The notes below the pieces were generated by a model, which saw only the letters and a list, made by a program, of their open reading frames with translations, did not search any database and was not told the DNA's origin. This document shows positions 44,962 through 55,400 of a stretch of 64,000 nt of DNA, piece after piece. The position numbers and the translations under genes are program-made. The DNA is from Giardia muris (Eukaryota > Fornicata > Diplomonadida > Hexamitidae): positions 868,001 through 932,000 of the forward strand of contig CM016928.1 in NCBI GenBank assembly GCA_006247105.1, written 5' to 3'. Positions within the stretch are counted from its first letter, which is position 1, and each line of letters opens with the position of its first letter.

Positions 44962-46322
44962 TTATGCAGCCTTGTTTTACAGTCCTATTCTCCCCATAGT
45001 ACTAGTAGCCCTGCTGTGCAGAGCACCCACCGTCCACCTGCCTCTTGACTAAGTTTCATCGGTATGAATGATAAACTGTGGCTCCCTATCCCTGCTAGAC
45101 CTATGGCCATGCTTCCTGCTCAGATAGCCTTTCTTAAACCGGATACTTTGTACCCACATGCCTATCTAAATATAACGCAGTCGTTCTAGCGCTCTTCTCC
45201 ATCCATGCTCAGGGGTCCGATCCGTAATCCGTCTCTGAACCCGGCGCCCTCGAGGGGCGGTGATGCGTTCCAGGCGTCCCAGCTCGCTGGGAAATACTCC
45301 TGGGTCCGACGATGCAGACCCGATCTCTTCCAAATCCTCCCCACGCACGAGACCTATCCGCGTCTATGGGTCATCGGGACGTGGCAGAGCCTCCGGGAGG
45401 GCGCCCGTGTCCGAAGCTCTTGGTTGCACGGCCAGTTGCTCGTGCTGTAGACTTCGAATTATGCGACTCTTCGCACCGCGCCATAGATAGTATCAATCCC
45501 CAGCCCCAACCAGAATCCGGCCGAGCTCCGGGGCCCCCACCGACCGCCAGACGCGAGCTGCGTCGCAACAGTATCGTGTCTGCACGCCACGCGGTGGGGG
45601 CTGTATGGCCGTCTGAGCCCGGGTCCGGATGGTATGCGTCCGTTCTGCCAGTACTGGGACTTGTGCTGGTCCGGGGGCGCGTCCTTCCTCCTAGGTGCAC
45701 GTGCCAAGCCGGACGAAGACTGAATCACCCATCTAGCAGTCGTTGGGGTCCGACGGGCATCCGACCGGAAGACGTGCAGTCAGCGGGCACGGAGGTCGTC
45801 GGGACGCCTTTGGAGCTCCCGCGTGCTCCTGGACCCCGGTGGAACGGATCGTTGCGTGCGCAGCAGACGTTGACTGCATCGATCCCAGTACAGCTGACCC
45901 GACGATTGGAGACCGAGAGGCGGCCCGCAGGCAGGGGCCTCTGTTGGGCGACTCCCGTCCGGCGGGAGGCGGTGGGTGGAGGTACGCTACAGTCGAGTGG
46001 ATAACAAAGGTCCAGGCAGGACTGGGGGTGCCAGGCCAGCCCGTCTCCAGTCAAGACCCCCTATCTGCAGCATTGAGTCCGGCAGTACTGCGGCCGTGGA
46101 GTCCGAGGCGTTCCGAGGCCCGGGCTGCAACCTTCCGATCAGGACGCGACCGGAGAGAATATTCACATAGAAGCACGGAGGCCCCCATTGTGGTCCCGGG
46201 TCCTGCAGACCCCCTCTTGCGACAGGAGCCGGCAGGGACAGAGACGTGGTCGTTCGGGTGGACGGAATAGTGAGTTCCGACGACCCCCACCCCCGTCCAG
46301 ACAGGCCCCCGCCGGTTGTGGT
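44962..46322. other. 1.36-kb region without a supported gene, GC-rich
   Basis: The first 230 bases are of ordinary composition and include A/T-rich CTAAATATAACG near 45165. From about 45200 to 46320 the sequence is clearly more GC-rich and rich in CCG/CGG runs. Several open frames overlap on both strands (for example 45312-46004 plus). Their proteins are low-complexity Pro/Arg/Gly, with no domain and no A-rich leader, as expected by chance in GC-rich DNA. No tRNA, repeat array or telomere-like tract was found. It may be a long 3' flank of Myb2, an old pseudogene or an unannotated RNA. Confidence 0.5.
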
Positions 46323-47357
46323 TTACATCTTACGTGGGTCGGGCCCGAGGGGAAGCTTCTCGCGGGGAAGGATGTTCTTCTTGAGAAGCATCTTCGCCAA
46401 ACGCTTCATACGATAACGCACCTGGATATCCGTCCGGCCCTGGACGCGGTCGGCGATCATCTTCCACTGGCGCGGGGGACAGGCACGGACGGCCTCGATG
46501 AGGGCCTTGTCGTCCTCCCTCGTCCACTTCCCCTTGACGATGGTCGGATCGAGCACCCGGAGCCAGTGCTGGCTGCACTGGTCGGCAGTCCGCGGTGGAA
46601 GGGTCGGGCATTCGCGGTGGACCATCTCGGCGATGTGCTTCCAGTTTCGTGTCCCGAGCGATCCCACCACACGCGTCAACGCAGCGTCTTCGTCGGGCGT
46701 CCAGTTGGAACAGGGCTTACGACGCACCGGAGACGCGTCATACCCCGACGACTCGGAAGACGGAGGCTCGGACTGCGTCTGCTCGGGCCGGGGCGGCGTA
46801 AGGGTGGGAGGGACGCTGATGGGAGGAGGCGCCGGCTGGACGTCGACGGGAGACTCCTGGACGGCACCGTTAGGATCGAAGGGGTAGTCATAATAATGGA
46901 CGTCCTGATACGCGAACATGTTCGCGAGAGAGCCCGGAGACGGCAGTGGCGAGACGGGAACGCTTGCGACTGTGTAGAACTGGGCGTCCAGAAAGATATC
47001 GTCGGCAGGGTCGAATATTGGAGGTGGATCCACTCCGTTGTTCGTCGCATTCTTGGCCATCCCGACATGACCCGTCCCACCCGGCGTCAGGCACGTGCTG
47101 GGAGTGGCAGGAGCCGAGTGATCCTTCAGATATACAGACCGGACGGGAGAGAGCAGAACCAGCATCCCAGGGCTGTGTGGAGAGCGACTCGGGGTCGAGG
47201 TGCGGCGCGGATGAGGTCTACAGCTGTCGATATCTGCTGCACCCCCGTCCAGAGAGAGCGCCTCTGCTGTTCCAAAGCCAGAGACGTCGGGAGGCTGCCG
47301 ACAGATAGGGCTTCCGGGTAGGCGTCCACCGGCCGAGCTGGAGCGAGCCTCAGACAT
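46323..47357 (-). CDS. R2R3 Myb transcription factor, Giardia Myb2-like
   Basis: The product has 344 residues, with an ATG after CCATAAAA. Residues 1-215 are Pro/Ser-rich and disordered. Two Myb repeats occupy about 218-325. The first runs from NWTPDEDAALTRVVGSLGTR through NWKHIAEMVH to QCSQHWLRVLDP. The second runs from KGKWTREDDKALIEAV through QWKMIADRVQGRTDIQVRYR. The Trp residues are spaced as in R2R3 proteins. G. lamblia Myb2 has the same C-terminal placement; it is induced on encystation, binds C(T/A)ACAG and activates cyst-wall genes. The same job is inferred here. A CTACAG box lies about 38 bases upstream of the start. The gene is markedly GC-rich compared with most of the window. Confidence 0.82.
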   Translation of the reverse strand: MSEARSSSAGGRLPGSPICRQPPDVSGFGTAEALSLDGGAADIDSCRPHPRRTSTPSRSPHSPGMLVLLSPVRSVYLKDHSAPATPSTCLTPGGTGHVGMAKNATNNGVDPPPIFDPADDIFLDAQFYTVASVPVSPLPSPGSLANMFAYQDVHYYDYPFDPNGAVQESPVDVQPAPPPISVPPTLTPPRPEQTQSEPPSSESSGYDASPVRRKPCSNWTPDEDAALTRVVGSLGTRNWKHIAEMVHRECPTLPPRTADQCSQHWLRVLDPTIVKGKWTREDDKALIEAVRACPPRQWKMIADRVQGRTDIQVRYRMKRLAKMLLKKNILPREKLPLGPDPRKM

Positions 47358-47780
47358 TTTTATGGTCTACCAGGGACAATCGCAATGTAGGATCCTGTAG
47401 AGGGCTCGATGCGGGAAAGCGCAGTAACAGCGTCCGAGCCCTGCACGCAACACTTGTAGATGTTCACTTGAGGGGACAGGATTTGCGTCCGTCAGGGCCC
47501 CGGCTGCGGAGCCTTTGGGGCAGGGTGCATGTGCACAGATGTTCCGATGCCTGGGGGCCGGGATTCGGAGCACAGAGACGTGAACACATTTCGTCTGAGT
47601 TTGTCCCTTCAGACTCTCCAAGGAGGCGGATGCCGGTCAGGGGACGGCCCGGCTGCCCACAGCCCCCGTGGGATGCCTCCGGTGCGTGCAGACCACCGGC
47701 TCTGACGTTCCTGCCTCCTCGGGCCGGACGACCCCCGCCAGCCTGCAGTCACAGGCCTCGGGCCCCCAGAGCGGGCCTGT
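47358..47780. other. 423-bp upstream region of the Myb gene
   Basis: This lies between the Myb start and the stop of the ankyrin-kinase gene, both on the minus strand. It holds the CTACAG box at 47395-47400 and a near-match TAACAG at about 47431-47436 on the plus strand. Open frames here are short and unsupported. It is long for this genome, which suggests that extra regulatory sequence is present. Confidence 0.45.
47395..47400 (-). promoter_or_regulatory. Myb2-type binding site CTACAG
   Basis: CTGTAG on the plus strand reads CTACAG on the minus strand, 38 to 43 bases before the Myb ATG. It matches the reported Giardia Myb2 site C(T/A)ACAG exactly. A six-base site can occur by chance, but the position fits autoregulation. 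Confidence 0.45.
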
Positions 47781-50744
47781 TCACTCGTGCCCTCCCGCCT
47801 CCTTGAGGACCTCCCGTGCTGTCGGACGGTCTTTGGGGTCCTTCGAGAGCATCCGGACGATGAGGTCAACGAGCTTTCGATTTCTGTCCTCAATGGCTGG
47901 GGGCTCTTCCACAGCAATAGCGATCACATTGGAGAAGGGGAGCCTCCCAGTGCACAATTCATATCCCATCACCCCCAGGGCCCAGACGTCTATTGACTCG
48001 TCATACCTCTCCTCCCGGTGGATCTCGGGGGCCATGTACAAGGGAGTCCCAGCAGTCGTCTTCGTCCTAGATGAGTTCTCGGTCGCTCTTGCAAGTCCGA
48101 AGTCCCCAAGGACACAACCACCGTCAGAAGAGAGGAGGACGTTCCCCGGCTTCAGGTCTCTATGGACGAGCCCCCTCTCGTGGAGGTAGGCAAGACCGCT
48201 CGCCATCTCCCGAAGGCATCTCCACACCTCATCGTCCCTGAAGGGCTCTCCCCTCTCCCCGCGCCCCCGGACCTCGTCGAGGAGCGTCCCGGAGCACCAG
48301 TCCATCACGAGGTAGGCGGTCCCGTTGTCCGGGTCGTCGTGCACCCGGTGGTAGCAGAGGACGTGGGGGTGCTCGAGGGAGGGGATGGTCCTCATCTCCC
48401 TTCGGAGGGAGTCGACGATCGTCCTCTCCATCTCCTCGTACTCGACGACCTTCAGGGCGCAGTTCCTGTGCTCCTCGGACCAGGCGGAGAAGACGGTCCC
48501 GAAGGCCCCCCTTCCGAGCCTCCCCGTAAGCTGGAAGGACGAGAGCTCATCGGGAAGGTCGGGGAGCTGGACCTTCCTTCTGAGGAGAGGCGTGATCTTC
48601 TTCTTCCCGTCGGGAAGGCCGTTGGCGACATCCTCTGCCGTCCTGCCCTCCCCGTCCTTCAGGTCCCTCTCCAGAAGGAGGAGACCGACGCACTCCTCGT
48701 GTCCTCCCCCCACTGCATGCATCAGGGCCGTCCGTCCCCTCCCGTCCTGGAGGCGGGCCTCGAGGGGCCGGAGGAGGCGGACGACCTCGGTCTGGCCTCG
48801 GGAGGCGGCGTGCATCAGGGCCGTCATGCCTGAGGAGTCCTTCTGTCCCGCCTGGTCGAGGTGCCTTCGGAGTGTATCGAGGTCTCCCTGGATGGCAGAT
48901 GAGATGAGAGAGCTGTCCTCCCGTGCAGGGGGGAGCCTGCCCCCGACAGCAGCGAGGTTCTGGAGGAGGATCCTCTTCTCCTCCTCCACCTCCTCGAGGC
49001 GTCTCTGAAGGTCTTTCATGTCATGGCTCTCGGTCCTCAATTGGGCAACCTCCTTCTCGAGGACGAGGATCCGGGCCTTCTGGTCTGCAAGTGCTCTCTT
49101 GAGGTCCTCAGTGGTCTTGGCGAGCTGGGCTTTGAGGGAAGCGACTTCCTGATTCGATTGGGATAGCTCATTCTTTGTCTCATTGTGTGCATTCTTGGAA
49201 GAGGAAAGGTCTTTCTTGAGAGACTCGATCTCAGCAGCAAGCTCGTTAATACGTTCCTGATTGGTTAGTTCATGATTTGGTGGAGGGATCTGTTCTGTCC
49301 CCTCACTCTTGAGAAGCTTTCGGACCTGGGTGAAGTCACCCCTTCTTGGACTGTGCCTTGCATGCCATTGAGCTGTGTGGCCTTCGGAATCCTTCAGTCC
49401 CTGCTCGTAATTGAGGAGGAGCTCAACAACCTCGGAATGGTTGTAGTGGGCTGCTATCATGAGAGCCGTCATTCCGGGAGGATAAGTGTTGCAAAGGTCG
49501 GTCCATTCTTCCGTAATCTGCTTTCCCGCCTCAGAGAAGAGGAGTCGAACGCAGTCCGCCTTGCCGTTGCCGGCGGCCTTCATCAGTGCAGTCCACCCAT
49601 CGTTGTCCTGCATCCCGACCTCCTTCTCAAGGAGGGGGATGCAGTCCGTCTTGCCATTAAGGGCGGCCTTCATCAACGCAGTTTGTCCAATGTTGCACTG
49701 CATCCCAATCTCTTTCTCGAGGAGGGCGATGCAATCGGAGTGCCCGTTGAAGGCGGCCAGCATTAATGCGGTCAATCCCCTTTTGTCCTGCATTCCGATC
49801 TCTTTCTCAAGGAAGGGGATGCAATCAGAGTGGCCATATCCTGCAGCCATCATCAATGCCGTCGTCCCAGTCGGATCCTGATATCCAACATGATCCAAGT
49901 GCTTCTTGATTCCCTCAATGTCTCCAGTGACCGCAGATGCCACAAGCAGACATCCTTCTCTCGGTGAAGAAACTCTTTCTGTCCCCTCATTCTCGAGGAG
50001 CTTGCGGACTCGAGTGAAGTCACCTTCCTTTGAACTGTTGTGCGCGTACCACTGAGCTGTGTGCCCTTTGGAATCGGTCAGTCCCTGTTCGTAGGGGAGA
50101 AGGAGTTGAACGATATCGGAGCGGTTGCAGTAGGCTGCCATCATGAGAGCGGTCGTTCCGGAGGGAAATCTATCCCATTCCTTCGTTGTCTGCTTTCCCG
50201 CCTCTGAGAGGAGGAGCCGGACGGAGTCTGTCTTTCCATTGTAGGCTGCTAGCATCAATGCGGTCAATCCACAGTTGTCCCTCTTCCCAATCTCTTCCTT
50301 GAGTAGAGGTATGCAATCGGAGTGCCCGTTGAAGGCTGCCAGCATCAATGCGGTCTGTCCATCATTGTTCTGCATCCCAATCTCCTTCTTTAAGAGGGGA
50401 ATGAGGTTGGTGTGGCCCCATATTGCAGCCAGCATCAATGCAGTCGTTCCGGGGAGAAAGTCCTTCCGTTCCTTCGTTGTCTGCTTCCCCGCCTCTGAGA
50501 GGAGGAGCCGGACACAGTCTGCATTGCCAGTGAGGGCGGCATACATCAGTGCAGTCCATCCCCTGTTGTCCTGCATTCCAATCTCCTTCTCGAGGAGGGG
50601 GATGCAATCGGAGTGACCGTTCTTTGCAGCATACATCAGAGCCGTCTGACCATATTCAGCCTGCTTCCCGATCTGATTGAGGTTCCTTTTCACGCCCTCG
50701 AGGTCCCCGTTCCGGGCCGCCTCCATCAAAGCCGTAACGGACAT
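47781..50744 (-). CDS. ankyrin / coiled-coil / ankyrin / NEK-like kinase fusion
   Basis: The product has 987 residues. Residues 1-480 hold about twelve ankyrin repeats with the TALM-x-AA core and HSDCIPLLEKEIGMQ-type helices. A coiled coil occupies about 495-600 (NELAAEIESLKKDLSSSK onward), with two or three more repeats at about 610-700. A C-terminal protein kinase (about 715-985) follows. The kinase has all the key motifs: glycine loop GRGAFGTV, ALKVV with the ATP lysine, HRDLKPGN, DFGLA, APE and W-A-L-G. It should be active, unlike many Giardia NEKs that lack residues. Most Giardia NEKs have the kinase first and ankyrins after; here the order is reversed. Several ankyrin units are near-copies of one another, which fits recent internal expansion. 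It is probably a cytoskeletal signalling protein. Confidence 0.85.
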   Translation of the reverse strand: MSVTALMEAARNGDLEGVKRNLNQIGKQAEYGQTALMYAAKNGHSDCIPLLEKEIGMQDNRGWTALMYAALTGNADCVRLLLSEAGKQTTKERKDFLPGTTALMLAAIWGHTNLIPLLKKEIGMQNNDGQTALMLAAFNGHSDCIPLLKEEIGKRDNCGLTALMLAAYNGKTDSVRLLLSEAGKQTTKEWDRFPSGTTALMMAAYCNRSDIVQLLLPYEQGLTDSKGHTAQWYAHNSSKEGDFTRVRKLLENEGTERVSSPREGCLLVASAVTGDIEGIKKHLDHVGYQDPTGTTALMMAAGYGHSDCIPFLEKEIGMQDKRGLTALMLAAFNGHSDCIALLEKEIGMQCNIGQTALMKAALNGKTDCIPLLEKEVGMQDNDGWTALMKAAGNGKADCVRLLFSEAGKQITEEWTDLCNTYPPGMTALMIAAHYNHSEVVELLLNYEQGLKDSEGHTAQWHARHSPRRGDFTQVRKLLKSEGTEQIPPPNHELTNQERINELAAEIESLKKDLSSSKNAHNETKNELSQSNQEVASLKAQLAKTTEDLKRALADQKARILVLEKEVAQLRTESHDMKDLQRRLEEVEEEKRILLQNLAAVGGRLPPAREDSSLISSAIQGDLDTLRRHLDQAGQKDSSGMTALMHAASRGQTEVVRLLRPLEARLQDGRGRTALMHAVGGGHEECVGLLLLERDLKDGEGRTAEDVANGLPDGKKKITPLLRRKVQLPDLPDELSSFQLTGRLGRGAFGTVFSAWSEEHRNCALKVVEYEEMERTIVDSLRREMRTIPSLEHPHVLCYHRVHDDPDNGTAYLVMDWCSGTLLDEVRGRGERGEPFRDDEVWRCLREMASGLAYLHERGLVHRDLKPGNVLLSSDGGCVLGDFGLARATENSSRTKTTAGTPLYMAPEIHREERYDESIDVWALGVMGYELCTGRLPFSNVIAIAVEEPPAIEDRNRKLVDLIVRMLSKDPKDRPTAREVLKEAGGHE

Positions 50745-50767
50745 TTTTGAACATCAAACATCCACCT

Positions 50768-51355
50768 TCACCAGCCTTCCACTGAGGCCCCCATCCGACA
50801 CTCTGGGCATCTAACCACTACCAACGACCTGCCCCGAGGACGGGAGGCCCACAGCTCTCCTCGGGGTGCTCGTTGAGGCCTCCTCGCCCCCACAAGCCGG
50901 CCTGATCGCATCCATAACCCCTGGAAGCCGTTGAGGCAGGTCGTGCAGACGTCCTTGCTGTCTGGACGGGATACACAGTTGGGGAGGGTGCACTTCGTAC
51001 AGACGACGGGAGAAGAGGAGGAAGAGTGGTGGCCCTCGAGACACTCCGAGCAGCCACTGGAGTCGCACGTCTTGCAGCCGTCCTCGCAGGTGTCAGCATC
51101 GGTCACCAGGAGGCAGTGCTGGAGGGAGGACTGGATGCATTCTGACTTGTCCTGGTCCGGGAGGAAGCCCGTCCTGCACGCATTGCACTTGGGCTTGTTG
51201 GCGGCGGGGGAGTCACAGGCCACGCAGTTGGGAACCCCGTTCGTCTCGTCGTCGCAGGTGTAGAGGCCGGTTGGAGCATCCTTGCTCCCCTTCACGAAGA
51301 TGCATGTCGCAGTATCAGCTCTCGTCGTGCAGAGGTCTGGCAGCCTCACAATCAA
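50768..51355 (-). pseudogene. VSP-like CXXC fragment, broken
   Basis: The open frame has no ATG start; its first codon is TTG. Residues about 8-140 carry VSP-style Cys pairs: CVACDSPAANKPKCNAC, CEDGCKTCDSSGCSECLEGH and CTKCTLPNC, then VCTTCLNGFQG. After NGFQG the Cys pattern is lost in this frame. Cys/Gly-rich VSP-like words (ACGG, then NEHPEESCG) appear in the other two minus frames, so frameshifts are likely. The signal peptide, the GGCY zinc-finger-like motif, the membrane span and the CRGKA tail are all missing. This is best read as a decayed variant-specific surface protein piece, of the kind used as silent sequence in Giardia. Expression is not expected. Confidence 0.72.
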
Positions 51356-51855
51356 TCCAGGCCTCTCTCAGGACTCCTCAACCGGGGTATCCTCACAAGC
51401 CCGGGCAGGAAGAGGACGTCCGGGAGGGCCCGGAGATGCGTCCCGGCTGGTCAGAGAGGAGTGGCCTAATTATTCCATCCTCCTTCACCATCTGTGCGAG
51501 GATCCCCGTGTCTCCAGTCATCATCTTCCGTGTTGTGATGCTCGACGTCTCATTGGTCGTCCTCGTATCGATACTCCAGGCCAGGCATCCATCCTCCTCC
51601 CACATCCGCTCTGATTGGCTCTTGCATCTGCAGGACTCAGGGACTTGCACGGAAGGCCAGATCGTGGGGTATGCTACGATACTGTTCACTTCTCCATGAC
51701 CTGTGAGGGCCTGATCTCCCGCCTTACGACCAGTACTAGAGGATGGTGGGACGCAATTCGGAGGCCTCCATCCTCGGGGAGGTGAGAGTGTCCAGCCAGG
51801 CACTCCACGCACTTCGTTGATGTTGAAGACGGTGGGAGTGTGAGATATGGAAGTC
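51356..51855 (-). other. degenerate sequence upstream of the VSP fragment
   Basis: No intact gene is seen. On the minus strand, scattered VSP-like words occur in different frames (CEAARPL just upstream of the fragment, and KCVECLAGHSHLP near 51805). The VSP remnant may therefore once have extended to about 51.8 kb. The plus-strand frames give no recognisable protein. Confidence 0.4.
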
Positions 51856-52044
51856 TTAGATGTATGCTTTGATGACGCTCTCGATGGGAGTCCTGCAGAA
51901 CGGGCAGGTCTGGTTCATGATATGCTCTGCACAATTGGAGCAGACGCAGAGGTGGCCACAGGGCTGGAGGAGCGTGTCCTTCGGGTTCATGAGGCAGATG
52001 ATATATGTCAGTGTATCTAGAGATAGTGTAGCATCCTTGTTCAC
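51856..52044 (-). pseudogene. short C3HC4 RING fragment with a lost cysteine
   Basis: The product has 62 residues from an ATG. The sequence ICLMNPKDTLLQPCGHLCVC, then NCAEHIMNQTCPFC, is a RING finger of the MULAN/IAP kind, which normally sits at the end of a larger protein. The first zinc-binding Cys is replaced: YIIC stands where CxxC should be, and the codon is TAT, one step from TGT. With that ligand gone and no substrate-binding part, it is probably the 3' end of a decayed gene. Some Giardia ankyrin proteins end in a RING, so an ankyrin-RING origin is possible. A functional small protein cannot be excluded. Confidence 0.55.
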
Positions 52045-52410
52045 GAAGAACTACTATGACTTGGAGTAATTATTACATAAGCTGCCATAGCTAACTGGCG
52101 ATGGATTTTGAAGGTGCCAGGGCCAGGTATTCCTCATTTGTAAGAGGGAGAGGACTAGAAAAGGAACCTGAATTGCCATGCTGAACCGCATTCCTAAGTG
52201 AGGTAGTATTTTATAATGGAGCATGAGCCTTACATGTTGAGGGCTTCTTCAGTCAGCTGACCATTTTAGGCTAAAAGAATGCCAGTATGGTCTCGAAGCC
52301 AGCTGGTTTGAGTGAGAATGTATGTATGATAACACCTTTTTCGCTTGAAATGAATCAGCTGCACAAATAGGAGACCCAGTCTATATTCCTGGAGTATCTC
52401 TGTCACTAGT
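52045..52410. other. 366-bp A/T-rich gap
   Basis: This lies between the RING remnant and the stop of the cyclase gene. It is more A/T-rich than its surroundings, with TAATTATTACATAAG near 52067. Nothing I recognise is present. It probably includes the 3' flank of the cyclase and the promoter of the RING fragment. Confidence 0.45.
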
Positions 52411-55400
52411 TCACTCTCGAACACCGCAATTGTCTCTTGTGACGCAAAGAGATGACCCATAAGCCTCCAGCTTCTGGGAACAGACGGAAGGAGACCAGAA
52501 CTGGAAGACGTCGGTGGCGAAGACCGTCTTGAGGATTTTGATGTTCCCAGTGTCGCGGTCAAGGAAGTCAATCACCGAGTCCCGCAAGGTATCGAATAGG
52601 CGCGTCGCGGCATGAGACATGCCGATGCACCAATTGGCGGCCCAATTTGCAATGTTGTTGGACCTCTCGACCGCTACACCATGTGCACAACGATTAATCC
52701 GTAGGTCGCCCAGAATGGTCTCGAAACAGAAGCCAGATGCGATCCCCATGGCGACAGACACGCGCGGGCATTCGCGCTGAATCGTCCTGCATACCGTAGA
52801 TAGGAAGTATGCACAGCAAGCCAGGGCGTCGTATAAGGCTAGTGCCACCCGCGCCTGAGCTAAGGATGCGGAGGGAGGATACCGTGCAGTACCAAGGAAT
52901 GGGTGAGCATAAAGTGAGAAGCCACCATCGGCCCCAAAGCCAAGGATCGTCCGCATGGTTCGAGTACGTGCGGCATCAGCGATCATGGCGGGATGGAAGA
53001 TGAGTTGGATCCGATGGCCATGCACCGAGGAGATGAGCATATGGCTCCCAATGAGACGTTCGAGACTCCGAAGCTCGCGGAAAATGAATGGGATAAGCTG
53101 TAGTTCGACACAGCTGGAATAGAAGGCGTCATTCGTCTGTAGGTCGAAGGGGGCAAGCGATTCCTGAAGGAGGGAGGGCTTCTCTTCTTGATAAAGCTCC
53201 TGGCCTCGTGGAGAGCCGAACAGGTTACGAATCGTAATGGTTAGTACCAGTGCATCGTCGAGACTCTGGACATACCGTCGGAAGCCGATGAGCCGGTGGT
53301 CATGGTAGCTTAGATATGCGCGTATGAAGTCCCTAGCTGCTGTCGATGACGGGGGGAGAGGGCCCTGACTCAAGGGGACAGCCTGGCTATCGAAAAAGTG
53401 GTCCGTAGTGCTACCTTGAAGAGAGCCCTTCTCTTCCTGACCGCTAGGAGCATTGTAACAGTTAAGTGAAAAGAGATAACGGATGTTGATGCTCTTCCGC
53501 ATGTGCTCGTACGTGAGATCCGTCACGAGCTTGTCAAGGAGGGTACGGATTTGCGCATTTGTGTCATGGGTACTCAATTGCGCTTGAAACATCATGAAGT
53601 GCGCCCGGGTCAATGGGAGGCAGTAGCAAAGGACTATGATGGCCAGAAGGAGTAAGTACAGAAGAGCAGCCTTGGTATAATACGCGAGCACCAGCTTCAT
53701 TGGGAGGGTCACGAAGATGATTGCGATGATGTGGCTCGAAAGGAAAGTCGGCCCGACCAGTTGGGGCGCTAGGCAAAGAAGCCAGATGAAGATAGTATAG
53801 ATAAAGGTATGGCTTGCGATAAGGAAGGAATCCCAGTAGGGTGCGCGCAACTCGTAAGGTAGGAGGGCATAAAGGGTCGAGGCCCGGGCGAAGTAGAGAA
53901 TGGCCGAGTTGGTAGCCAGTTCGTAGAAGTATATGACCAAGATCTGAAGAAGAGTGTAGAAGACCATGATTAGGAGGTTGAACCGCCACAGGTTTGGCCT
54001 AAGGAAATGGCTCAGATGGTGCTGGTAAAGAACCGAGAGAAGAACGAGCGGCAAGACGATGCTGTGGTACGTATGAAAACTCACATGCGGTCCGGTACTA
54101 ATTCCGGTGCAGAAGGCGAAGATCCGTCTCCACGTGACCGTCCCTGTGTGAAAGGAGACGATAAAGCTGGAGAACGGATCATAAGGGGCGACCCTCAACT
54201 CCTTCGACAGCTCCAATAGAGAGCTATGAACTTCTTTATTGAAGTACTCGAACAGAAATGGAGAGATGAGCATGGGGAGGGCGAAAATGAGACCTCCCGC
54301 TAGAGACTTGGGAGCCTCGAAGCTTAGGGACAATAAGACCGGATACTTGGTTCCTTGCTGCAAGAAGTTGAAAGAAATCATGAAGAGCGACCTGAGACCG
54401 CTTGTCCATTTAGTCGCCATCTGCGTCGAGAAGATGGAACTAGCAGACAACGACTCCTTCCTGACAAACTCGTCGGCGACTCCCACCTCGCATCGTGGCT
54501 CCACCTCATCCACCGTTCCCGCCTGATCACCCTCAAACATGGCCAGAGTCGTATTGAAGGTGGTAAGATTTCGTAGACACGATATGAATCGCTCAAACCA
54601 ACTACTTGGCAGTTGAACTTGACTCTGAACTCGTGGGAAGGGTTGAACATCGTCCACCTGCTGCGATGGCTCAGTATCCCCAGACTGCTCCTCGGATAAA
54701 GTGCTATGTGAGTCGTTTGGACACATGAAGATGGCCCGGTTGGACCTGGGTTCTCGCGTGCGTGCATGCCCCCTCGAGTGTTCGAACGTCGGAGTAGATG
54801 AGTCACTGGTACTAGAAAACATCGACTTCTTGGAGAAGCTGGAGTCAGTAAGCGGGTAATCATCCACCTGTTCCTGATGGTCATCATTCTCGTCATATGA
54901 CGCCGGAATCTTCTCGAAAGCAACACGATGGAAACGCTCCTTCGGCATTGCTCCAATACGCCGAGTATGCCTGAAAACATCCCTTTCAGACCAACAGTGT
55001 GAGAGGCCTGAGAGTTGCCCACCGCTTTGACTGGCGGGGAGAATCTCCATCTTCCCAATCCCGTCTTGAAGGCTACCCTGATCAATCAAGCTCTGACTGG
55101 CAACGGCAGAAGGCGGATAGAATGATCTTGCCTTCTCGTTTGAGACGATGGCACCGCTGAACTGGGAGGTCGAGGTCGAAGGGCCCGCTTCATCCTGCCG
55201 AAAGAACGCTGCAGAGGAGCCCTTATACGAGATAGGTTTAGATGAGTCATGATTCTGAGCCATCCGAGCCAAGGGGGGGAAGCCAAAAGGACTTAGCTTC
55301 GAGGCATGAACATCCTTTGCATGGAACCGAGGACTAACGTAAAGCTGGCGGTGCGTACTTTCGGCGGCCTGGGGGTTACAGGACAAGGAGAACTCCTGAC

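Noticed and set aside
45312..46270. Open frames of 230 and 175 codons on the plus strand in the GC-rich gap
   Set aside because: Pro/Arg/Gly-rich low-complexity products, overlapping frames on both strands, no A-rich leader and no domain; GC-rich DNA gives such frames by chance.
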